Source of the DNA: Caldifarciminota bacterium | Lineage (GTDB): Bacteria; Hydrothermota; Hydrothermia; B15-G9; DRBW01 | Assembly (NCBI GenBank): GCA_011042705.1 | Contig: DRBW01000041.1 | Coordinates: 1 to 5,010, forward strand | Reading direction: 5' to 3' | Length of the DNA stretch: 5,010 nucleotides | Shown: positions 1-5,010 of the stretch, one piece after another | Layout: every line of letters begins with the position of its first letter | Numbering within the stretch: position 1 is the stretch's first letter | Notes under the pieces: model-generated | Seen by the model: only the letters and a program-made list of their open reading frames with translations | Database searches by the model: none | What the model was told of the DNA's origin: nothing | Program-made: the position numbers and the translations under genes

Positions 1-690
1 GATCCGGCCATTGTGGGGGGAATAGGTAAGTTAGAGGGCTTGAGGCTGGTTGTTATTGGTCAGGAAAAAGGCCGGAGCACCAACGAGAAAATCAGGCGTA
101 ACTTCGGCATGCCCCATCCAGAGGGATACAGAAAGGCCCGGCGGCTAATGGAGCTCGCCGAGAAGTTTTCCCTGCCTGTTTTCACTATCGTTGACACGCC
201 AGGGGCCTATCCCGGGGTCGGTGCAGAGGAAAGGGGTCAATCCATGGCGATAGCCGAGAACCTCAAGGTTATGCTGCAGCTCAAAACGCCCATACTGACC
301 CTCATAATAGGAGAAGGGGGCTCGGGCGGTGCTCTCGGCATCGCTGTCGCCGACAGGGTGCTCGCCATGCAATACTCGATCTATTCCGTCATTTCGCCCG
401 AAGGCTGTGCCTCCATCATATGGAGAGACGGCAAGCTTGCTCCGAAGGCCGCCGAGGCCCTGAAATTGACGCCGGAACACCTTCGAAAACTCGGAATTGT
501 CGACGAGATAATAGAAGAACCCCTTGGCGGAGCTCACAGGGACCCTGAGACGGCCATAAAGTCCGCAAAGGACAGGGTGCTCCACCATCTCAGGGAGCTG
601 GTCGCGAAAGACCCCATTGAGGTCCTGAAGGAGCGCAGGGACAGGTACAGGAGGATAGGGTACGTAGAAGAGGTTACCCTTTCGAGCTGA
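1..690 (+). CDS. accA: Acetyl-CoA carboxylase carboxyltransferase subunit alpha, 5'-truncated by the window edge
   Basis: This is the alpha subunit of the carboxyltransferase half of acetyl-CoA carboxylase. With AccD it moves the carboxyl group from biotin-BCCP to acetyl-CoA, giving malonyl-CoA for fatty-acid synthesis in the cytoplasm. The reading frame is open from base 1 and ends at TGA 688-690, giving 229 visible codons. Family proteins are about 320 aa, so roughly 90 N-terminal residues lie off the left edge. An in-frame GTG at 13 is internal, because homology (DPAIVGGIG) already begins before it. Counting from base 1, the crotonase-fold signatures are FGMP (35-38), TPGAYPGVGAEERGQ (66-80), the glycine-rich GEGGSGGA (104-111, expected oxyanion-hole region) and YSVISPEGCASIIW (128-141). 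A PLGGAHRDPE motif and a basic C-terminal helix follow. No frameshift or missing motif is seen. Identification is from recalled family motifs and is very secure. Confidence 0.97.
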   Translation, partial: DPAIVGGIGKLEGLRLVVIGQEKGRSTNEKIRRNFGMPHPEGYRKARRLMELAEKFSLPVFTIVDTPGAYPGVGAEERGQSMAIAENLKVMLQLKTPILTLIIGEGGSGGALGIAVADRVLAMQYSIYSVISPEGCASIIWRDGKLAPKAAEALKLTPEHLRKLGIVDEIIEEPLGGAHRDPETAIKSAKDRVLHHLRELVAKDPIEVLKERRDRYRRIGYVEEVTLSS

Positions 691-917
691 GCCCACAACA
701 GGCTGTCCCCTATGTCCCACAGCGACTTAGGAAAATTCAGGGTTCATTTTGTTATGAGAAACTTGAGCTTCGGGAAGCGTTAATACTTTGTTTTTCTTTG
801 AGAAGGAATTGGCAGCTTGTCGCAATTTCCCTTTTGAGTTATTGATCAATATTTGATAGCCCTCCAGATAAGTCTGGCGAGTTATGTCATTGGGAATTAA
901 CGGGTTGTACTTTCCAT
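691..917. other. Intergenic region between accA and the nrdJ promoter
   Basis: This is the larger part of the 312-base gap after accA. It is AT-richer than the flanking genes and has no convincing coding region. Two short + strand frames exist (712-783, 23 codons; 884-985, 33 codons), but neither has a good ribosome-binding site. A weak stem (GCTT 767-770 with AAGC 775-778, and AAC/GTT outside a 4-base bulge) is followed about 12 bases later by a T-rich stretch around 787-799. It is too weak and too distant to call a terminator for accA. No strong intrinsic terminator for accA is visible. The only other notable element is the palindrome at 840-851. Confidence 0.6.
840..851. repeat. 12-bp perfect palindrome TATTGATCAATA
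   Basis: The sequence reads identically on both strands over 12 bases. It lies about 67 bp upstream of the -35 box of the nrdJ promoter. A dimeric regulator could bind here, but short AT-rich palindromes also arise by chance and there is no second copy in the window, so a function is only a possibility. Confidence 0.3.
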
Positions 918-946
918 TTGACAGACAGAAGGGTGAATTATATAAT
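918..946 (+). promoter_or_regulatory. Consensus sigma-70-type promoter of nrdJ
   Basis: A -35 box TTGACA (918-923) and a -10 box TATAAT (941-946) are separated by exactly 17 bp, so both hexamers match the housekeeping sigma consensus at every position. Transcription would start near 952-954, giving a leader of about 50 bases before the nrdJ ATG at 1003. There is no extended -10 TG. An unregulated promoter this good would be very strong, which suggests a repressor or weak upstream context tempers it. A candidate NrdR-like box over the -10 is described in the findings. Confidence 0.85.
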
Positions 947-987
947 GTGGAAAAGTGGGCCCGAAAATTCTATAAGTCTTTGTAAAT

Positions 988-994
988 AAGGGGG
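988..994 (+). promoter_or_regulatory. Ribosome-binding site of nrdJ
   Basis: AAGGGGG ends 8 bases before ATG 1003 and resembles the Shine-Dalgarno consensus AAGGAGG with one change. It supports ATG 1003 as the nrdJ start. An in-frame TAA just upstream (985-987) rules out a longer N terminus in this frame. Confidence 0.7.
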
Positions 995-1002
995 TTAGAG
1001 AA

Positions 1003-3318
1003 ATGGTATTGAGTGAGTTGAGCCTTTCCGAGAACGCGTTGACGATTTTGAGGAACAGGTATCTGAAGAAAAACGATAGAGGGGAAGTTATCGAAACTCC
1101 CGAGGAGATGTTTCTGCGGGTGGCAAAGGCCATCGCAGAAGTGGAGAGGCTTTATGATAACTCGGCCGATGTGGAGGCCGTAACGGAGAAATTTTATAAC
1201 ATGATGGTCGAGTTCAGATTCCTCCCCAACTCCCCCACCCTGATGAACGCGGGGACGCCTCTTGGCCAGCTTTCGGCCTGCTTCGTCCTTCCCGTGGGAG
1301 ATTCCATGGAGGAGATCTTTGAGGCGGTAAAAAAAACCGCGATAATCCATAAGACGGGAGGAGGAACCGGATTCTCATTTTCAAGGCTCAGACCCCGAAA
1401 CGACATCGTGAGCTCCACGGGTGGGGTGGCCTCGGGTCCGATTTCCTTTATGAAGGTGTTCAACGAGGCCACAGAAGCCGTGAAGCAGGGCGGCAGGCGC
1501 CGGGGCGCCAATATGGGGATTTTGAGGGTAGATCACCCGGATATCCTCGGCTTTATAGCGGCAAAACACCAGGAAGGTGAGCTCGCTAACTTTAACATAT
1601 CGGTGGCCATAACCGACAGGTTCATGGAGGCCGTTAAAAAGGATGAGGAATACGAGCTCATTAATCCGCGCTCCGGGAAGGTTGTGGGCAAACTGAGGGC
1701 GAGAGAGGTGTGGAAAAAGCTCGTCGAAGGGGCATGGCGTAACGGAGAGCCGGGCGTCATTTTTATCGACATTATAAATCGCTTCAACCCCGTGCCCGGT
1801 GCTGGCGAGATCGAATCCACGAATCCCTGTGGTGAACAGCCTCTACTTCCCTACGAATCGTGCAATCTGGGCTCTGTCAACCTGGCGAAGTTTGTTCACG
1901 GCGACATGTTCTTCCTCGAGAAGGGCAGAAAAGCAACCCTGAAAGAGGCCCTCGAGAGGATCGACTGGGATGGACTCAGGAAGACGGTGGAGGATGCCGT
2001 TCACTTTCTCGACAACGTCATAGATGCCAACCATTTTCCCTTCCCCGAGATCGAAGAGATGACGATGGCCAACAGAAAGATAGGGCTCGGCGTCATGGGG
2101 TTCGCCGACATGCTGATCCAGCTCGGGGTGCCCTATCGCTCCCGCGAAGCCCTGGACATAGGCAGCGAGGTCATGAAGTTCATCCAGGAAACTGCCCGCG
2201 GAAAATCCAGGGAGCTCGGCGAGGAGAGGGGGTCTTTTCCCAACATAGAAAAGAGCATATTTGAGCCTCCCATGAGGAATGCCACAGTGACCACAATTGC
2301 ACCCACCGGCACCATTTCCATGATCGCCGACACCTCGAGCGGCATTGAGCCCATTTTTTCCCTTGTCTACGTGAAGAGGGTTTTGGGCGGCAAAGAACTT
2401 CTTTATGCGAACAGGTATCTTGAGGAGGCCCTCCGGGAAATGGGGGTGTACTCAGAAGCTCTGATGGAGAAACTGGCCGGCAGGAGAACCATAAAGGACG
2501 TCGAGGAATTGCCTGAATTGGTCAGGGAGATCTTCGATACCACCTTTGATATATCGCCCGAACAACACGTTCGCATGCAGGCTGCCTTTCAGAGATATGT
2601 CGATAACGCCGTTTCAAAGACGATAAACATGCCGAACGAAGCCACACCGGAAGATGTAGAAAAGGCTTATATGCTTGCCTATGAGTTGAACCTCAAGGGC
2701 ATCACTGTTTACAGGGATGGTTCAAGGAAGGAGCAGGTGATAATGGTGGCAAAAGAAAACGAGAAAAGAAAAAGGGCGGGGACGATCTCGCCTCGTTCCA
2801 GGCCGCTGGTGACGAAAGGGCGCACCATAAAAATGCAAACGGAGATGGGGAGCCTGTATGTCACGGTGAATGAAGACGAATACGGACTTTTTGAGGTATT
2901 TGTCCACCTCGGAAAGTCGGGATCCTCCTCGATGGCCTTTACGGAGGCTATAGGACGTCTTATTTCTCTCGCACTCAGGTCAGGCATCTCGCCGAAAGAA
3001 GTCATCAAACAGCTCAAGTCGATAAAGAGCTCCACGCCCGTGAGGCAGGAGGACGGCGAGATAGTCTTCTCGGTGCCCGATGCCATCGCGAAGGCGCTGG
3101 AGAAGTATCTCAAGGGCGGCGAGCAGCTTGAGCTGTTGCCTAAGAAAAACGGCAAATCGGCGGTTGTCAGCCCGGTCCTCCTCATGGCCGGGGACGGCAA
3201 AAAGAGCGAGGAGGATTCCTATAGAGATGCGGAGATCTGCCCCGAGTGCGGGGGAGTGATGGTCTACACCGAGGGCTGCATGATCTGTCGGGACTGCGGC
3301 TACTCCAAGTGCGAGTGA
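1003..3318 (+). CDS. nrdJ: Adenosylcobalamin-dependent (class II) ribonucleoside-diphosphate reductase
   Basis: This enzyme reduces ribonucleotides to deoxyribonucleotides using a thiyl radical generated from adenosylcobalamin. It works without oxygen and needs no separate radical-generating subunit. The 771-aa protein has a short N-terminal RNR helical region (about 5-80) and no ATP-cone domain ahead of it. The ten-stranded barrel spans about 82-590. Within it are SACF with C93 and NPCGEQ with N274, C276 (expected thiyl radical site) and E278. C287 is the redox partner of C93. GGGTGF (119-124) and PTGTIS (434-439) are also present. A TSCPD-type domain lies at about 607-705, where the name-giving motif reads SVPD (690-693). 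The tail is a Cys-rich zinc ribbon with C746, C749, C759, C762, C765 and C770. The 11-residue spacing of C276 and C287 fits class II enzymes such as Thermotoga NrdJ. No intein or frameshift is seen. The gene has its own promoter and terminator, so it appears monocistronic. Confidence 0.97.
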   Translation: MVLSELSLSENALTILRNRYLKKNDRGEVIETPEEMFLRVAKAIAEVERLYDNSADVEAVTEKFYNMMVEFRFLPNSPTLMNAGTPLGQLSACFVLPVGDSMEEIFEAVKKTAIIHKTGGGTGFSFSRLRPRNDIVSSTGGVASGPISFMKVFNEATEAVKQGGRRRGANMGILRVDHPDILGFIAAKHQEGELANFNISVAITDRFMEAVKKDEEYELINPRSGKVVGKLRAREVWKKLVEGAWRNGEPGVIFIDIINRFNPVPGAGEIESTNPCGEQPLLPYESCNLGSVNLAKFVHGDMFFLEKGRKATLKEALERIDWDGLRKTVEDAVHFLDNVIDANHFPFPEIEEMTMANRKIGLGVMGFADMLIQLGVPYRSREALDIGSEVMKFIQETARGKSRELGEERGSFPNIEKSIFEPPMRNATVTTIAPTGTISMIADTSSGIEPIFSLVYVKRVLGGKELLYANRYLEEALREMGVYSEALMEKLAGRRTIKDVEELPELVREIFDTTFDISPEQHVRMQAAFQRYVDNAVSKTINMPNEATPEDVEKAYMLAYELNLKGITVYRDGSRKEQVIMVAKENEKRKRAGTISPRSRPLVTKGRTIKMQTEMGSLYVTVNEDEYGLFEVFVHLGKSGSSSMAFTEAIGRLISLALRSGISPKEVIKQLKSIKSSTPVRQEDGEIVFSVPDAIAKALEKYLKGGEQLELLPKKNGKSAVVSPVLLMAGDGKKSEEDSYRDAEICPECGGVMVYTEGCMICRDCGYSKCE

Positions 3319-3361
3319 TACAATAGAGCGTAGCCTCAGCTTGAATTTCCGAAAAGATGTT

Positions 3362-3401
3362 GAGCGCGGTCCGCAAAGCGGACCGCGCTCTCTTATTTTT
3401 T
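3362..3401 (+). terminator. Strong intrinsic terminator of nrdJ
   Basis: GAGCGCGGTCCGC (3362-3374) and GCGGACCGCGCTC (3378-3390) form a perfect 13-bp stem closed by an AAA loop. TCTTATTTTTT follows directly (3391-3401). It lies 43 bases after the nrdJ stop. The stem is very GC-rich and should end transcription efficiently, separating nrdJ from the exported-protein genes. The flank on the other side lacks a long T run for the minus strand, so it is probably one-directional. Confidence 0.95.
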
Positions 3402-3419
3402 CAAAATTCTGATTTGCCG

Positions 3420-3437
3420 GGGGCCATAGGAAGCCCC
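3420..3437. repeat. Small GC hairpin just before the palindrome
   Basis: GGGGC (3420-3424) can pair with GCCCC (3433-3437) around an 8-base loop. It has no T tract after it, so it is not a terminator. It abuts the 14-bp palindrome at 3437-3450 and shares its last base with it. It lies upstream of the weak promoter candidate, so it would probably be DNA-level structure or part of an operator if it has any role. Confidence 0.3.
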
Positions 3438-3450
3438 GCAAAATTTTGCG
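3437..3450. repeat. 14-bp perfect palindrome CGCAAAATTTTGCG, possible operator
   Basis: All 14 bases are self-complementary, with no spacer. It lies about 41 bp upstream of the candidate -35 box for the exported-protein operon and 104 bp before its ATG. That position would suit an activator or repressor site. The sequence is not one I can assign to a named regulator, and there is no second copy in the window. Confidence 0.4.
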
Positions 3451-3490
3451 AAGGAAGAGGGGGTAATTTGCGCTCAAGTTCAGAAAGTGC

Positions 3491-3521
3491 TTGCAACTTG
3501 CTTCATCAGGGTTTATTTAAT
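3491..3521 (+). promoter_or_regulatory. Weak candidate promoter for the exported-protein operon
   Basis: TTGCAA (3491-3496) resembles a -35 box and TTTAAT (3516-3521) a -10 box (5 of 6 to consensus), with a 19-bp spacer that is longer than ideal. A promoter must lie between the nrdJ terminator and ATG 3554 if the terminator is efficient, and this is the best match I see there. The call is tentative. Confidence 0.35.
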
Positions 3522-3542
3522 CAACAGAAGGTTCCAACAGTG

Positions 3543-3549
3543 GGAGGTG
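3543..3549 (+). promoter_or_regulatory. Ribosome-binding site of the lamin-tail protein gene
   Basis: GGAGGTG matches the anti-Shine-Dalgarno sequence very well. The GGAGG core ends 6 bases before ATG 3554. This fixes the start and puts the signal peptide at the extreme N terminus. Confidence 0.85.
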
Positions 3550-3553
3550 TATA

Positions 3554-4597
3554 ATGAGAAGTTGTTTATTTGTTGTCGTCCTGTCGATCTGTGGGGCCCT
3601 GTCTGCCAATCCATATGTGATCACCTTCGTGAACGAGATAAAGCCCGGACCCGGTTCTTCTGAATGGATTGAGCTCCACGCTGAGCCTGACATTTACCTT
3701 GGGGATGTCGGGGGGTGGACGATCGTAACCCACGAGGGAACGGCCGTTATCGACCAGGGGAATATCGTCGATACTTTTTACCTCGTCGTAGGCACGTGGA
3801 ACACCTCTGGTGTTTTCTCTCTGGGCGACGATGCGGATACCTTGAAGTTATATAACGATGATGGATCATTAGTCGATTGGATAATATGGGGGAATGTGGA
3901 TTGGAATAACTGGGGATTTTATAGCCCCACGAAATTCACCACACCTCCGACCGGCGCGTCTGCGAGCCGCCTCAACATAATGGGTCCTTCCTGCATGCCG
4001 ATGTGGGAAGACCAATATATATCGTGGTATTTCGACCTTACCCCGACTCCGGGTACCCCTAACGATGACTACGGCAACATTTTCGGCATAGTTCTGGGAC
4101 CGGGAAATGCGTGTCTCGAGAACATAAGGGTTACAGCATCGGGTGAGATGGGACACCAGAGCTGTTTGAGCTGTGGAGAAGGAATGAATTCAGGTGATTA
4201 CTGGCTTTTCGGCCTGGGAGAGGGAATGTATCTCCTTTCCGCTTATCATCCCGAATATGGTGCATATCAGGAATCTGTCTATGTACAAGCCGGTGAAACG
4301 GTCCACAGGAACATAGTGTTCGGCTATAATCGGGTTGGGGAAAGGGTTTCACGCAGAAAACCTCCGCTTGAGCTGAAAATCGTGAGGGACGGCGTAGTTC
4401 TGAATTTACACAAGGATCGGCCTCTCGAGATCGAGCTGATCGAACCCACTGGAAGGGTGCTGTCGGAGATCCACAGGGGAATTCTGTCCAGAGGGGTCCA
4501 CTTCTTTGCCTTCCCGAAAATCAGGAAAGGGGTCTATCTCCTCAGGGTTTCCGATGAAGGGGGAACGATTCGGACTGAGAAGATATTGATACCATGA
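3554..4597 (+). CDS. Exported lamin-tail-domain protein with carboxypeptidase-regulatory-like and C-terminal sorting-like domains
   Basis: This 347-aa protein starts with a signal peptide (hydrophobic 4-18; cleavage likely near ALSA/NP, 17-18). Residues 22-171 resemble a lamin-tail domain: VNEI, EWIEL (37-41), GGWTI (53-57), LGDDADTLKLY (90-100), DGSLVDWIIWG (103-113), SASR (136-139) and TPTPGTPN (163-170). Residues 175-257 look like a carboxypeptidase-regulatory beta-sandwich with G-rich turns and a VQAGETVHRNI strand. An unusual loop there carries C204-x2-C207. Residues 270-347 resemble a type IX secretion tail or FlgD-like Ig domain: EPTGRVL, RGVHFFAF, KGVYLLRV, then a final KILIP. Prokaryotic lamin-tail domains occur in many surface proteins, sometimes beside nucleases, but no catalytic domain is visible here. 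The likely role is a secreted or surface-anchored binding protein with an unknown ligand. C13 does not sit in a proper lipobox, so a lipoprotein is unlikely. The stop overlaps the next gene. Confidence 0.85.
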   Translation: MRSCLFVVVLSICGALSANPYVITFVNEIKPGPGSSEWIELHAEPDIYLGDVGGWTIVTHEGTAVIDQGNIVDTFYLVVGTWNTSGVFSLGDDADTLKLYNDDGSLVDWIIWGNVDWNNWGFYSPTKFTTPPTGASASRLNIMGPSCMPMWEDQYISWYFDLTPTPGTPNDDYGNIFGIVLGPGNACLENIRVTASGEMGHQSCLSCGEGMNSGDYWLFGLGEGMYLLSAYHPEYGAYQESVYVQAGETVHRNIVFGYNRVGERVSRRKPPLELKIVRDGVVLNLHKDRPLEIELIEPTGRVLSEIHRGILSRGVHFFAFPKIRKGVYLLRVSDEGGTIRTEKILIP

Positions 4598-5010
4598 TTT
4601 TGACGGGAGTCCTCCTGTTATCGTTATTTCTGGGAGTTCCCTATTCTTTTGAGTCTGAAAGTATTGTTGTAACACTGGATAGCGCCCGTATTGCAGTTGA
4701 AGGCGAATATACTTTCAAGAATTTGACCGGGGAAAAGGTCGAAGCTTATCTATATTATCCCTTTCCGCTCGACAGCTGCGATTATCCCGATGAAATAGTG
4801 GTGGAAAACGCCGATTTTAGCTTTGCCCCTGAGGGGATCAGACTGAGTTTCCCGATAGAGCCGGAAGGGAGAAAGTGCATCAAAATCAGGTATGTTCAGA
4901 GGCTTAAGTCGACATATGCGCGATACATACTGAGATCGACGAGGAGCTGGGGGCGTCCCTTAGAGGAAGCTTACTATTCGGTGAGCATGCCGCGCATCTG
5001 GCAGAAAATC
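4594..5010 (+). CDS. Exported protein with an N-terminal VIT/DUF4424-like beta-sandwich, 3'-truncated by the window edge
   Basis: The frame is open for 139 codons from ATG 4594 to the window end with no stop. The ATG overlaps the TGA of the previous gene (ATGA), and an in-frame TGA at 4576-4578 blocks a longer N terminus. No good Shine-Dalgarno sequence precedes it, so it probably depends on translational coupling. Residues 1-18 form a hydrophobic signal peptide (VLLLSLFLGVPYS) that unusually lacks Lys or Arg before its core. The mature part has alternating beta strands: VVTLDSARIAVEGEYTF (25-41), then NLTGEKVEAYLYYPFP (43-58). This resembles the VIT or DUF4424 pattern, in which a surface domain begins with a membrane-distal sandwich. 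A further segment, RYILRSTRSWGRPLEEAYYSV (110-130), follows. C62 and C95 are its only cysteines. The gene is certainly coding in style, but the domain assignment is by recalled pattern only and the function is unknown. Confidence 0.82.
   Translation, partial: MILTGVLLLSLFLGVPYSFESESIVVTLDSARIAVEGEYTFKNLTGEKVEAYLYYPFPLDSCDYPDEIVVENADFSFAPEGIRLSFPIEPEGRKCIKIRYVQRLKSTYARYILRSTRSWGRPLEEAYYSVSMPRIWQKI

Noticed and set aside
145..720. Long minus-strand frames opposite accA and nrdJ
   Set aside because: They mirror strongly conserved coding sequence on the + strand. None shows a known motif, a good ribosome-binding site or an independent promoter.
712..783. 23-codon + strand frame just after accA (MSHSDLGKF...)
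   Set aside because: No ribosome-binding site, very short, and nothing recognisable in it.
760..799. Intrinsic terminator for accA
   Set aside because: The stem is only GCTT/AAGC with a bulged AAC/GTT extension, and the T-rich stretch begins too far after it. It may still weakly affect readthrough.
884..985. 33-codon + strand frame (MSLGINGLYF...KFYKSL)
   Set aside because: It covers both boxes of the nrdJ promoter and has only a poor upstream GGCGAG. The amino-acid make-up is plausible, but the length is expected by chance in a gap of this size.
691..1002. Cobalamin riboswitch upstream of the B12-dependent nrdJ
   Set aside because: This would be biologically sensible, but the B12-box core (GCCACTG) is not visible on the + strand. 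The leader after the predicted transcription start is only about 50 bases, too short for the aptamer.
1860..2264. 134-codon + strand frame inside nrdJ
   Set aside because: It is an out-of-frame shadow rich in Arg, Gly and His, as expected from GC-rich codons read in the wrong frame. The nrdJ frame is complete across this stretch.
3357..3554. 65-codon + strand frame between nrdJ and the lamin-tail gene
   Set aside because: It is read straight through both arms of the nrdJ terminator hairpin, has no ribosome-binding site, and gives no recognisable protein.
3590..3595. Lipoprotein signal at C13 of the lamin-tail protein
   Set aside because: The residue before the cysteine is Ile rather than Gly, Ala or Ser, and the hydrophobic core continues past it to a normal signal peptidase I site.

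Overview
The window looks like a piece of a bacterial chromosome with moderate GC (roughly one half by eye) and heavy use of AGG/AGA arginine codons. All four genes are on the + strand. Two are housekeeping enzymes: the carboxyltransferase alpha subunit of acetyl-CoA carboxylase, and a B12-dependent (class II) ribonucleotide reductase. The other two are exported proteins. A predicted lamin-tail-domain protein ending in a type IX-secretion-like tail suggests a Gram-negative envelope. It fits lineages such as the Bacteroidota/FCB group or candidate phyla like WOR-3 (Stahlbacteria) or Cloacimonadota, but this placement is an inference from architecture and style only. No phylogenetic marker is present.

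Layout. Positions 1-690 hold the C-terminal 229 codons of accA, whose start lies off the left edge. Positions 691-1002 are a 312-base gap. It holds no convincing gene, a 12-bp palindrome (840-851), and a sigma-70-type promoter matching the consensus exactly (TTGACA, 17 bp, TATAAT; 918-946) that should drive the next gene. Positions 1003-3318 hold a complete nrdJ (771 aa), closed by a strong intrinsic terminator with a 13-bp perfect stem (3362-3401). Positions 3402-3553 hold a small GC hairpin, a 14-bp perfect palindrome and a weak promoter candidate. Positions 3554-4597 encode a 347-aa exported protein: signal peptide, lamin-tail domain, carboxypeptidase-regulatory-like domain, then a C-terminal sorting-like domain. 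Its stop codon overlaps the start of a second exported protein (4594 to beyond 5010) in an ATGA junction, so the two are probably one translationally coupled operon.

How the parts work together. accA (fatty-acid precursor supply) and nrdJ (dNTP supply) are both growth functions, but they look like separate transcription units, as nrdJ has its own strong promoter and terminator. The last two genes form a separate cell-surface or secretion module. It is the least familiar part of the window. I see no CRISPR array, mobile element, tRNA, rRNA or phage gene. I found no clear evidence of a new system; the best lead is the coupled pair of exported proteins at the right end.
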